From contig CACIDC010000003.1 in the NCBI GenBank assembly GCA_902585315.1, positions 1-64,000 on the forward strand: DNA of 64,000 bases. The letters are read 5' to 3'. This DNA is from an uncultured SAR86 cluster bacterium (GTDB lineage: Bacteria > Pseudomonadota > Gammaproteobacteria > Magnimaribacterales > TMED112). The translations under genes and the position numbers were made by a program. Positions 36,274 through 44,460 of the stretch are shown here, in pieces (position 1 is the first letter of the stretch; each line of letters starts with the position of its first letter). Under the pieces are notes generated by a model that was not told the DNA's origin, did no database searches, and saw only the letters and a list, made by a program, of their open reading frames with translations.

Positions 36274-37783
36274 TTGGTTTTGGAAAAAAATTATTTTTTT
36301 GTTCAAAAGAGTAAGCAAGATTAATTAAGTTCACTTCATCCCAAGCAGTTCCCATAAATGAAAGCCCCGTTGGAAAACCGTCAACAAGAGCTAAGGGTAT
36401 TGTTATATGGGGATATCCAGAAATAGCAGATAGTGCACCATTTCCCCAACCATTTTCGAAATTATCACCATTTTGATAATCAATTTTCCACGCAGTATTT
36501 CTTGTTAAGCCAACAATAGCATCCAATTTATTTTCAATTAAAATTTTATCTAAATAGCTTCTTGAAAATTCAACAATTTCTAATGCGTCCTGATAGATCT
36601 GATCTGTATTTTCATCTCCCATTTTTTTCCCAGGGCCTGCTGCAATGCTACTTAAAAAATATTCTTGCCCATAAAAACTCATTGTTTCTTTTTTATTGGC
36701 ATTATTAAAATCGACTATTGATTGCATATTTTTCATGGACGATTTTGATTTTCTCAAATAATCATTAAGTCCGATAAAGAATTCATGTTCTAGGATAAAG
36801 AGCGCAGACGACCAAAAGTTGTTTGGTAAGGGTTCTAGAGTTATTGGGACAATTTCAGCGCCTGCCCTCAAAAGAACCTCTTTTGCCTTATTTGTTAGGG
36901 TAAAAGTTATCTCTAAATCTTCATTACTTGGGAGGATTAGGCCAATTCTCTTTCCTTTAAGAAAATTGCTATTTAAATTTACTAATCCAGAAAAATCAAA
37001 ATTCGAAGGTATCTTGCTAGTGGCTTTATCCTTTGGGTCTTTACCTGAAATTGTTTTAAGAACTACAGCTGCATCATAGACGTTTCTAGCCATTGGTCCA
37101 GCTGTATCCTGTGTAGAGGAAATTGGGATTATTCCATGCCTGCTTACTAAGCCCACGGTTGGTTTTATGCCAACAACTCCGTTAATGGATGCAGGACAAG
37201 TTATAGAGCCATTTGTTTCTGTTCCTATTGAAACCGGCACCAAACCTAATGCTACTGCAGCAGCGCTGCCAGAACTTGAACCACATGGGTTATAGTCAAG
37301 GTTATATGGGTTTCTTGTTTGCCCGCCATAGCTTGACCAGCCACTCACCGAATTCCTTCCTCTAAAATTTGCCCATTCGGAGAGGTTTGTCTTTCCGATA
37401 ACTAAAAATCCTGACTTTTTCAATTTAGTCACAAGATTTGCATCTCTACGAGGGAAATTATCAAGCATTGAGAGGGAGCCAGCAGTATTTGCCAATCCCA
37501 GCGAATCTATATTATCTTTAATTAAGATTGGTATACCTTGCCACTCTTTATTTCTACTGTATACATAGGATTTATAAATTTCTGCCGTATCGTAAAGTGA
37601 GACAATCGAATTAACCTCACTATCAAGATAATTAATATCTTTTATATATTCTTCTATGAAAGCTTTTTTATTTTGGCTTATATCAAAAGATTCTTTGAAT
37701 TCTTCTATTGAGTGAAATTGCAGTGAACCAGCACTACAAAATAACAGTGGGAATAAAAGAAAAAAGATGATTTTATTTTGCAT
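36257..37783 (-). CDS. Exported amidase, amidase-signature family
   Basis: The 508-residue protein has a signal peptide (KIIFFLLFPLLFCSA) and the amidase-signature core: Lys in IPILIKDNIDSLG, the Gly/Ser-rich GSSSGSAAAVALGLVPVSIG with cis-Ser, and the nucleophile region TETNGSITCPAS. It resembles secreted or periplasmic amidases of the GatA superfamily; substrate is unknown, and it is not GatA, since gatB and gatC are not adjacent. It lies in the same direction as amtB and may release ammonia, but this is context only. Confidence 0.87.
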   Translation of the reverse strand: MQNKIIFFLLFPLLFCSAGSLQFHSIEEFKESFDISQNKKAFIEEYIKDINYLDSEVNSIVSLYDTAEIYKSYVYSRNKEWQGIPILIKDNIDSLGLANTAGSLSMLDNFPRRDANLVTKLKKSGFLVIGKTNLSEWANFRGRNSVSGWSSYGGQTRNPYNLDYNPCGSSSGSAAAVALGLVPVSIGTETNGSITCPASINGVVGIKPTVGLVSRHGIIPISSTQDTAGPMARNVYDAAVVLKTISGKDPKDKATSKIPSNFDFSGLVNLNSNFLKGKRIGLILPSNEDLEITFTLTNKAKEVLLRAGAEIVPITLEPLPNNFWSSALFILEHEFFIGLNDYLRKSKSSMKNMQSIVDFNNANKKETMSFYGQEYFLSSIAAGPGKKMGDENTDQIYQDALEIVEFSRSYLDKILIENKLDAIVGLTRNTAWKIDYQNGDNFENGWGNGALSAISGYPHITIPLALVDGFPTGLSFMGTAWDEVNLINLAYSFEQKNNFFPKPTISKN

Positions 37784-37822
37784 AAAACCATCTTAAAGGA
37801 TTTTTATAATTTAGATTAAGTT

Positions 37823-37892
37823 TGAGCGAGAAAAAAAACTAAAAGTTTATAGGGGTAAAAACATGAGAGTAGTAAGTTTTTTCCCTCGCTCA
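37823..37892 (-). terminator. Long hairpin between amtB and the amidase gene
   Basis: Arms 37823-37839 and 37876-37892 are complementary over 17 bp (two G-U pairs when read on the minus strand), with TGAGCGAG at the base and an A/T run inside, around a 36-base loop. It starts 7 bases after the amtB stop. It may act as a terminator or mRNA-stabilising structure; the large loop is unusual for a simple intrinsic terminator. Confidence 0.5.
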
Positions 37893-37899
37893 TACTAAA

Positions 37900-39150
37900 T
37901 TAAAATTCTGGGTATGCCTCTATACCAATTTCTTCAGCATCCAGTCCTTTTTTCTGAATTGCATCAGAAGCTCTGACAGGAACTATAAAATTGAGTAAAA
38001 ACAAAAATGCATAAGTTAATGCAAAACCCCAGAGAGCTATGCACATTACACCATATGCTTGAGAACCAAATGTTGCTTCAGCATTGGTGAATGGCACAAC
38101 CATAACTCCAAAAATTCCTGCTGTTCCGTGTGCAGATATTGCTCCTACAGGATCATCCACCTTAAAGAATTGCTCAAGTGCAACAAGCGATCCGTAGCAA
38201 AGTAATCCTCCGCATGCTCCTATAAGAGTTGCCTCATAGCCACTTGGTGATAATGGATCAGCTGTAATAGATACTAACCCTGATATTGCACCATTTAATG
38301 CATAAAGAATATTTGTTTTACCAAAAAATACTCTTGATACAACTAAACAGGCCATAGCACCACCACCTGCAGCAGCATTAGTATTTAAGAAAATTTGAGC
38401 TACTGCATTTGCATTTTCTACACCATTAATTGCAAGTTGTGAGCCTCCATTGAATCCAAACCAGCCTAGCCATAGGATAAAAGTACCTAAAGCTGCCACA
38501 GGTATATTAGCTCCATAGAGTTTATTTGTTTTAGCTACTGGAAATACACCCATAGCTTTGCCGGTCACTTTTCCATATTTACCCACTCTTGGTCCGATAA
38601 ACATTGCAGCAGCAAGAGCACATGCGGCTCCAGCAAGATGAACTGTTCCCGAACCAGCAAAATCTGAATAGCCATCGACTTTTAAAAAGCCTCCGCCCCA
38701 ATTCCAAAAACCTTGAACTGGGTAAATGAAAGCTGCTATGAAGACTACAAGCACAAAGAAAGGCCACTGATTCATTCTTTCAGCAACTGCACCCGATACT
38801 ATCGAACAAGCTGTTGCTACAAAAACTACTTGAAAAAAGAAATCAGCAGACTCTGCATACCCATAGCCATCAACAACTGTATCAGCAACTGTGTCACCAA
38901 AACCAAAGTCAAAAGCAGGCATCCAGCCGCCGGCAAAATCATCTCCCGGATACATGGCCAAATAACCACACAACAAGAACATAAAACACGAAATTGAATA
39001 GAGACCAACGTTTTTCGTTACTATTTCAGCAGTATTTCTTCTTCTTACTAACCCTGCTTCAAGCATTGTGAATCCTGCAGCCATCCACATCACTAATGCA
39101 GCAGTTAGAAGCATATATAAAGTATTTAACGAATAACTTAATTCTTCCAT
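37900..39150 (-). CDS. amtB: Ammonium transporter
   Basis: An Amt/Mep/Rh inner-membrane channel with about eleven membrane segments. Family motifs include MWMAAGFTMLEAGLVRRRN, FWNWGGGFL, GSGTVHLAGAACALAAAM and ISAHGTAGIFGV, containing the twin-histidine pore residues in the expected helices. ATG 39150 is chosen because GGAG lies 8 bases upstream; an in-frame TTG at 39162 would destroy that site. No glnK is adjacent. It follows the porin-like gene by 17 nt and shares its leader with a glutamine riboswitch. Confidence 0.95.
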   Translation of the reverse strand: MEELSYSLNTLYMLLTAALVMWMAAGFTMLEAGLVRRRNTAEIVTKNVGLYSISCFMFLLCGYLAMYPGDDFAGGWMPAFDFGFGDTVADTVVDGYGYAESADFFFQVVFVATACSIVSGAVAERMNQWPFFVLVVFIAAFIYPVQGFWNWGGGFLKVDGYSDFAGSGTVHLAGAACALAAAMFIGPRVGKYGKVTGKAMGVFPVAKTNKLYGANIPVAALGTFILWLGWFGFNGGSQLAINGVENANAVAQIFLNTNAAAGGGAMACLVVSRVFFGKTNILYALNGAISGLVSITADPLSPSGYEATLIGACGGLLCYGSLVALEQFFKVDDPVGAISAHGTAGIFGVMVVPFTNAEATFGSQAYGVMCIALWGFALTYAFLFLLNFIVPVRASDAIQKKGLDAEEIGIEAYPEF

Positions 39151-39167
39151 GACTAACTCCAAATTTT

Positions 39168-39764
39168 CTAGAAAGAAGCTCCTAGCGTAAAGAATACGCT
39201 ATCTTCGTCTTCCATTTCACTTCCTTCCTCAGCTGAAAAATCGCTGTAGCCTACAGAAGCATCATATCCAAATAGTGGGAAAGCATATGCTACTAAGAAG
39301 TTTGTGCCATAACCATTATAGTCACCGTAAGAAATACTTACGTAATCATCAGAATAAAAAGCTTCCATATAATTAGCATCGCCTTCTAGAGGCTCATAGT
39401 ATGAAAAACCCATGCCTTCATATGAAGCTGAGATATAGAATTCTTCAAAATCACCGCTAGTACCTGGGTAGGCGTAGTCAATATACCCTATGTCATAATC
39501 AATTACACCTTCGAAAACACCTGTGAAACCAGCATAAGTGTCAAGCTCTAATCCAGCACCACCAAAAGCAACGTTGGATCCCCATGTTCCAGCGTAAAAG
39601 CCTGATTCATGTGAGTAATCAAAACCACCACTGTAGCCAGGGTCATCCATAGTCTGAGTCATTCCTCGCCAAATATAGTTTGACGAAAAAGTAAAGTTTC
39701 CTGATAGTTCAGCAAACATTGGTAAAGTTAGAAACATGACTAAAGTCATCATTCCCTTTTTCAT
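39168..39764 (-). CDS. TorF/Gcw_chp family putative porin
   Basis: About 198 residues with a signal peptide (MTLVMFLTLPMFAELSG) and a beta-barrel-like mature part rich in aromatic and Gly residues. The start ELSGNFTFSSNYIWRGMTQT and the ending FFTLGASF are typical of the TorF putative porin family. It is probably an outer-membrane channel that partners the ammonium transporter downstream. ATG 39764 (MKKGMMTLVMF) is chosen since AAGGAG lies 7 bases upstream; longer frames have no such site. Confidence 0.85.
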   Translation of the reverse strand: MKKGMMTLVMFLTLPMFAELSGNFTFSSNYIWRGMTQTMDDPGYSGGFDYSHESGFYAGTWGSNVAFGGAGLELDTYAGFTGVFEGVIDYDIGYIDYAYPGTSGDFEEFYISASYEGMGFSYYEPLEGDANYMEAFYSDDYVSISYGDYNGYGTNFLVAYAFPLFGYDASVGYSDFSAEEGSEMEDEDSVFFTLGASF

Positions 39765-39825
39765 AAACATCTCCTTAAAAATGCGAAATATAAAAAAAAG
39801 GGTCAAACCTTTCATAGAAAATCAA

Positions 39826-39875
39826 GCGCGTTCCTTCAGCTGGTGCCTACTTCCGTCCGTAATGGATGAACGATT
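39826..39875 (-). promoter_or_regulatory. Glutamine riboswitch (glnA RNA motif)
   Basis: On the minus strand the leader reads AUCGUUCAUCC, then GGACGGAAGUAGG, then CUGAAGGAACGCG. These are the conserved blocks of the glutamine-sensing glnA aptamer as I remember it. P1 pairs CGUUC (39868-39872) with GAACG (39829-39833) and can extend with AAUC/GAUU; P2 is UCC/GGA around AUUAC; P3 is GGC/GCU around ACCA. It lies 62 bases upstream of the porin-amtB operon. The motif is known from cyanobacteria and marine metagenomes, often before nitrogen genes. A weak AAAGG/CCTTT stem followed by eight U (39792-39812) lies between aptamer and start codon and may be the expression platform. Confidence 0.88.
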
Positions 39876-39877
39876 CC

Positions 39878-39953
39878 GCTCCTTTTTTACCATGGAGATG
39901 GTTTAACTTTTAACCCATGTTAAATGGGCTCCTTTTATCCCATGGAGTATGGG
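39878..39953 (-). repeat. Repeated 20-mer and paired hairpins upstream of the riboswitch
   Basis: GCTCCTTTTTTACCATGGAG (39878-39897) and GCTCCTTTTATCCCATGGAG (39928-39947) are 18/20 identical, exactly 50 bp apart. Two CCCAT-N5-ATGGG hairpins lie at 39914-39928 and 39939-39953, and their arms can also pair with each other. On the minus strand these elements precede the glutamine aptamer. They could be operator sites or an additional structured RNA. Confidence 0.6.
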
Positions 39954-40010
39954 TTATAAACACAATTTATAAATTAACATTATCCAAATTAATACCCTGT
40001 AATGAAAAAG

Positions 40011-40039
40011 TCAACAGAAAAAAACGAATAAGGTATAAT
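40011..40039 (+). promoter_or_regulatory. gltB promoter with start codon close to the -10 box
   Basis: A perfect TATAAT lies at 40034-40039 with a weak -35 TCAACA at 40011-40016 (17-bp spacer). The gltB ATG is 8 bases after the -10 box, so the expected transcription start is within a base or two of the start codon and the mRNA would be leaderless. No Shine-Dalgarno sequence lies in between. Confidence 0.5.
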
Positions 40040-40047
40040 TAGAGTTA

Positions 40048-43000
40048 ATGAAAGGTAGAATTCAGATTCAAGATCATGATTCGTGCGGAACAGGAGTTTT
40101 ATTCAGTAAAAATAACGAATTCAATCATTCTATAATTAAAAGAGCACTCTTATCACTGTCCAACATGAAACACAGGGGTGCTTTAAGTTATGACGGAGTG
40201 ACCACAGACGGATGCGGAATACTACTTGATATTGACCGAAAATTTTACCAAAAAAAGCTACTGGAAGAGCAAAATTTCATATTACCAAATAATTTTTCTA
40301 TAGCGGTTTTAATGGTACAGGATAATTTTGATTACAAAAAAAAATTTTCAGAAATTTGTTCAAAATTTGACCTAAAAATTTCAGCTGAAAGGGAACTTAA
40401 TGTCGACAGAAATTTACTTGGAGAATTAGCTAAAAAATCTTGCCCAAGAATAATTCACGCTTTCATTTCTCCAAAAAAAAACAACGACACTGAAAACTTA
40501 GAAGTATCATTTTTTAAGATAAAAAAATACCTCGATAATAATTTTTGTGCAGAAAAAGAACTATATTGTGTAAGTTTCTCTGCCAAGACGATTGTATATA
40601 AGGGGCTCATTCATCCAGATGTATTTTCAAGTTTTTATTCTGATCTTGCTGACGAGAGACATAAATCAGCATCCTCAACTTTCCATATTAGATTCTCGAC
40701 TAATACCTCGCCTAAATGGCACTTAGCACAACCATACAGACTTATCGCGCATAATGGGGAGATTAATACAATTTCGGGCAATAGAAATTGGGCAACAGCC
40801 AGAATCCAAAATTTTAAATCAAAGCATCTTGGAGATTTAAAAGATTATTACCCTCTAATTAATCAAAAAGGCTCTGATTCTTCCTCCCTTGATAATATCC
40901 TTGAGTTATTCACTCTAGGAGGCATAAATGTCGGAAGGGCAGCAAGAATGCTTATTCCCCCATCTTGGCAAAATACTGATTTGATGGATCCTGATGAAAA
41001 AGCATTTCACGAGTACAATTCAATGCATATGGAAGCTTGGGATGGGCCTGCATTAATATGCTTTCAAAATAACAACTATGTGTCATGTTTTCTTGATAGA
41101 AATGGATTAAGACCAGCCAGAATTGAATATTTTGACGATAACACAATATGTGTTTCATCTGAAGTAGGATCAAATGAAATGAAAGGTCTAAAGCGCATTG
41201 AAACTGGAAGACTTGGACCAGGAGGATTGATTCTCTTTGATAGAAACGCCAAAGAATTACTAATGAACGATCAAGTAGATAAAAAGCTTTCAACTTCAAA
41301 ACCTTACAGAGAATGGCTGAAGGAAAATTCTAAACACCTTGAAGCAAATTTACATACTTATTCAGGCCCTGAAATGAGAGAGGTTTCTGAAAAATATTTT
41401 CAACAATCCTGCAATAGTTTCTTATTGAACAAAGAAGAAATGGAAATGTTAAGAGTCTATGCAATGGAAAGTAACGAACCTACAGGTTCAATGGGTGACG
41501 ATACTCCTATATCTCCGATAAGTAAAAAAATAAGATCACTATATGATAATTGCAGACAAAAATTTGCCCAAGTAACAAATCCCCCAATCGATTCTCTTAG
41601 AGAAAAATCAGTAATGTCACTGGAAACTTGTATTGGACCAGAACTGAACATATTTGAAGAAACATCAGAACACGCAAATAGAATTGTTGTTAATTCTCCA
41701 ATACTGTCTCACAAAAAATTTAATCTTTTACTAAAAAATAAAAAGTTTCCTTGTAAAAGATTCTCACTTGAATACAGAGAATTAGAAGGGTTAGAAGAAG
41801 CAATATTAAGAGTTCTTGATGATGTTGTAAAATCAGTAAAATTAGGGACAAACTTGGTTGTTCTGGATGAAAAACAGTCAAGTAGCAAAATCCCCGTTAT
41901 ACCAGCACTTCTAGCAACTTCTGCTTTACACAACAGACTTATAAATGAAAACTTAAGAACTAAATGTAATTTAATAATTAATACAGCTTCAGCAAGAGAT
42001 AATCACCAAATTGCTTGTCTTATAGCTTTTGGTGCTACATGTGTTCATCCATGGCTAGGTTTGCAAGCAATACTAAAAGTCTCAAATAATTCTATGGACC
42101 TTACATCTAATGAGCTGTGTGTCGCTTATAGAAAGTGCTTGAATAAAGGTCTTTTAAAGATTATGTCTAAAATGGGCATTTCGAATGTTTCGAGTTATAG
42201 AGGTTCTGGTCTGTTTGAAGTAATTGGGTTCTCTGATGAAGTAAATAGTCTTTGTTTTCCCAAAAATGATTCATTAATAAAAGGAGAATCTTTTGAGGAT
42301 CTGCATAAAAAAAACATGCTTTCTATTTCTTTTGATGGTAGTGATGATCGGGTTGCAAAAGGCCTACACAAATTTAAACACAATGGAGAAGAACATGCTT
42401 TCAATCCTGACGTTGTTATGAATTTACAAAATTCCCTTAAATCTGGTTCTTTCAAGGAATTTAAAAATTATTCTTCATATGTCAATTCAAGAAAACCCCT
42501 AGCTATTAGAGATTATTTTGAGCTTTGCTCAAATAATAAACCAATAAATCTTGAAGAAGTTGAGCCAATAGAGTCAATCCTATCAAGGTTTGACTCAGCT
42601 GGTATGAGCTTAGGGTCCATGTCTCCACATGCACATGAAACTCTAGCTGCTGCTATGAACGGATTGGGCTGTCGTTCAAATTCTGGTGAGGGAGGTGAAG
42701 ATCCAAAAAGATATGGAACAAATTTAGAATCAAAAATTAAACAAGTTGCTTCTGGTAGATTTGGAGTTACACCTCATTATTTAAGAAATGCAGAAGTTCT
42801 TCAAATTAAAATTGCGCAAGGTGCAAAGCCTGGAGAGGGCGGCCAATTACCTGGTTCTAAAGTTGATTCTTACATTGCAGAGTTACGATATTCAAAGCCT
42901 GGAATAACTTTAATCTCTCCACCTCCGCATCATGATATTTATTCAATTGAAGATCTCGCTCAATTAATTTATGACTTGAAACAGGTAAACCCAAAAGCAT

Positions 43001-44460
43001 TAGTTTCAGTAAAGCTTGTTTCTGAACCAGGAGTAGGTATTGTTGCAGCCGGTGTTGTAAAAGCTAATGCAGATTTTATTACTATATCTGGTCACGATGG
43101 AGGGACTGGTGCAAGCCCAATATCTTCTATTAGGCATGCAGGTTCACCTTGGGAAACAGGAATGTATGAAACTCAAAATACCCTACTTCAAAGCAACTTA
43201 AGATCTTATGTAAGGCTCCAGACAGATGGCGGGCTTAAAACTGCAGAGGATGTAATAAAGGCTGCAGTATTTGGTGCTGATTCTTTTGGTTTTGGTACAG
43301 CACCTATGATAGCTATGGGCTGCAAGTATTTAAGAATATGTCATTTGAATAATTGTGCTACTGGTGTGGCAACTCAACAACTAAGAATTATTAATGATCA
43401 TTTTCTAGGAGAAGTAGAAAAAGTGCAGAAGTTCTTTGAGTTTACTGCTCATGAAGTCAGAGAAAAGCTAGCAAAACTAGGTTTAAAGTCTTTAGAAGAT
43501 GCAATAGGAGACACCTCTTTAATGATACTTAAAAAAGATTACAAGGATGAATCTGTAAAATTAGGATTTGATAGATTGCTTGACAGGTACAGACCAAATA
43601 AAAAGCAATCTAACGAACTCAAAAAGAATCTAATTAACAATTCCCTAAGCGATGAATCATTAAATAATTTGATTACAAAAAAGTTAAAAACTAATTTAGC
43701 CAAAGGAAAAGGGGGGTCATTTAATTTTGAAATTAAAAATACTCAAAGATCTGTTGGTGCTCGTTTGGCAGGAGATATAGCGGAAAAATTTGGTAGGGAA
43801 GGATTTCCAGAAAAAATAATTTTGAATTTTAAAGGAAATGCTGGACAAAGTTTTGGTTGTTGGAATTCAAAAGGTGTTGAATTGAAATTAAATGGATTGG
43901 CAAATGATTACGTTGGAAAGGGTATGAACGGCGGAAAGATTGTAATAACTAAAAATAAACATCTTAATCAGGAAAGACCAGTTTTAGTGGGGAACACATG
44001 TTTATTTGGTGCCACAGGAGGAGAATTTTATGCTACAGGTGTAGCAGGTGAGAGGTTTGCTGTAAGAAATTCAGGGGCAAAAGCAATTATTGAAGGAACT
44101 GGAGATCATTGCTGCGAGTATATGACTGGAGGCGAAGTTATAGTATTAGGGCCCGTTGGAAATAACTTTGGTGCTGGCATGACTGGTGGTTTTGCCTATG
44201 TTTTTGATCAGGATAGAAGCTTTGTTGATAAATGTAATAAAGATTTAGTTTCATTTAATAGAATCACTTCTCAAGAAATGGAAGCTCATAGGTCTTATCT
44301 AAAAGATAGAATCGCTAATTTCATAAAAGAGACTAACAGCAACATTGGTAATGAAATTTTAGAGGATTTTGAAAAGTATCAGAGCCTCTTTTGGATAGTA
44401 ACTCCATATGCTGAAAACCTATCTAGAATTATTCGAAAAACACGAGAGGATGCTGCCTAA
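40048..44460 (+). CDS. gltB: Glutamate synthase, large subunit
   Basis: Transfers the amide of glutamine to 2-oxoglutarate. The 1470-residue protein has an N-terminal class II glutamine amidotransferase with catalytic Cys13 in DSCGTGVLF after a short propeptide, a central domain, an FMN-binding synthase domain (SGEGGEDPKRYGTNLESKIK split at its SGEGGEDP core; GHDGGTGASPISS), the 3Fe-4S cysteines in CKYLRICHLNNCATG, and the Gly-rich beta-helix domain near the end. Length is normal. It is divergent from the riboswitch-controlled porin-amtB operon and overlaps gltD by one base. Confidence 0.97.
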   Translation: MKGRIQIQDHDSCGTGVLFSKNNEFNHSIIKRALLSLSNMKHRGALSYDGVTTDGCGILLDIDRKFYQKKLLEEQNFILPNNFSIAVLMVQDNFDYKKKFSEICSKFDLKISAERELNVDRNLLGELAKKSCPRIIHAFISPKKNNDTENLEVSFFKIKKYLDNNFCAEKELYCVSFSAKTIVYKGLIHPDVFSSFYSDLADERHKSASSTFHIRFSTNTSPKWHLAQPYRLIAHNGEINTISGNRNWATARIQNFKSKHLGDLKDYYPLINQKGSDSSSLDNILELFTLGGINVGRAARMLIPPSWQNTDLMDPDEKAFHEYNSMHMEAWDGPALICFQNNNYVSCFLDRNGLRPARIEYFDDNTICVSSEVGSNEMKGLKRIETGRLGPGGLILFDRNAKELLMNDQVDKKLSTSKPYREWLKENSKHLEANLHTYSGPEMREVSEKYFQQSCNSFLLNKEEMEMLRVYAMESNEPTGSMGDDTPISPISKKIRSLYDNCRQKFAQVTNPPIDSLREKSVMSLETCIGPELNIFEETSEHANRIVVNSPILSHKKFNLLLKNKKFPCKRFSLEYRELEGLEEAILRVLDDVVKSVKLGTNLVVLDEKQSSSKIPVIPALLATSALHNRLINENLRTKCNLIINTASARDNHQIACLIAFGATCVHPWLGLQAILKVSNNSMDLTSNELCVAYRKCLNKGLLKIMSKMGISNVSSYRGSGLFEVIGFSDEVNSLCFPKNDSLIKGESFEDLHKKNMLSISFDGSDDRVAKGLHKFKHNGEEHAFNPDVVMNLQNSLKSGSFKEFKNYSSYVNSRKPLAIRDYFELCSNNKPINLEEVEPIESILSRFDSAGMSLGSMSPHAHETLAAAMNGLGCRSNSGEGGEDPKRYGTNLESKIKQVASGRFGVTPHYLRNAEVLQIKIAQGAKPGEGGQLPGSKVDSYIAELRYSKPGITLISPPPHHDIYSIEDLAQLIYDLKQVNPKALVSVKLVSEPGVGIVAAGVVKANADFITISGHDGGTGASPISSIRHAGSPWETGMYETQNTLLQSNLRSYVRLQTDGGLKTAEDVIKAAVFGADSFGFGTAPMIAMGCKYLRICHLNNCATGVATQQLRIINDHFLGEVEKVQKFFEFTAHEVREKLAKLGLKSLEDAIGDTSLMILKKDYKDESVKLGFDRLLDRYRPNKKQSNELKKNLINNSLSDESLNNLITKKLKTNLAKGKGGSFNFEIKNTQRSVGARLAGDIAEKFGREGFPEKIILNFKGNAGQSFGCWNSKGVELKLNGLANDYVGKGMNGGKIVITKNKHLNQERPVLVGNTCLFGATGGEFYATGVAGERFAVRNSGAKAIIEGTGDHCCEYMTGGEVIVLGPVGNNFGAGMTGGFAYVFDQDRSFVDKCNKDLVSFNRITSQEMEAHRSYLKDRIANFIKETNSNIGNEILEDFEKYQSLFWIVTPYAENLSRIIRKTREDAA

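Noticed and set aside
36257-37783. Amidase as GatA of the transamidosome
   Set aside because: It has a signal peptide, and gatB and gatC are not adjacent.
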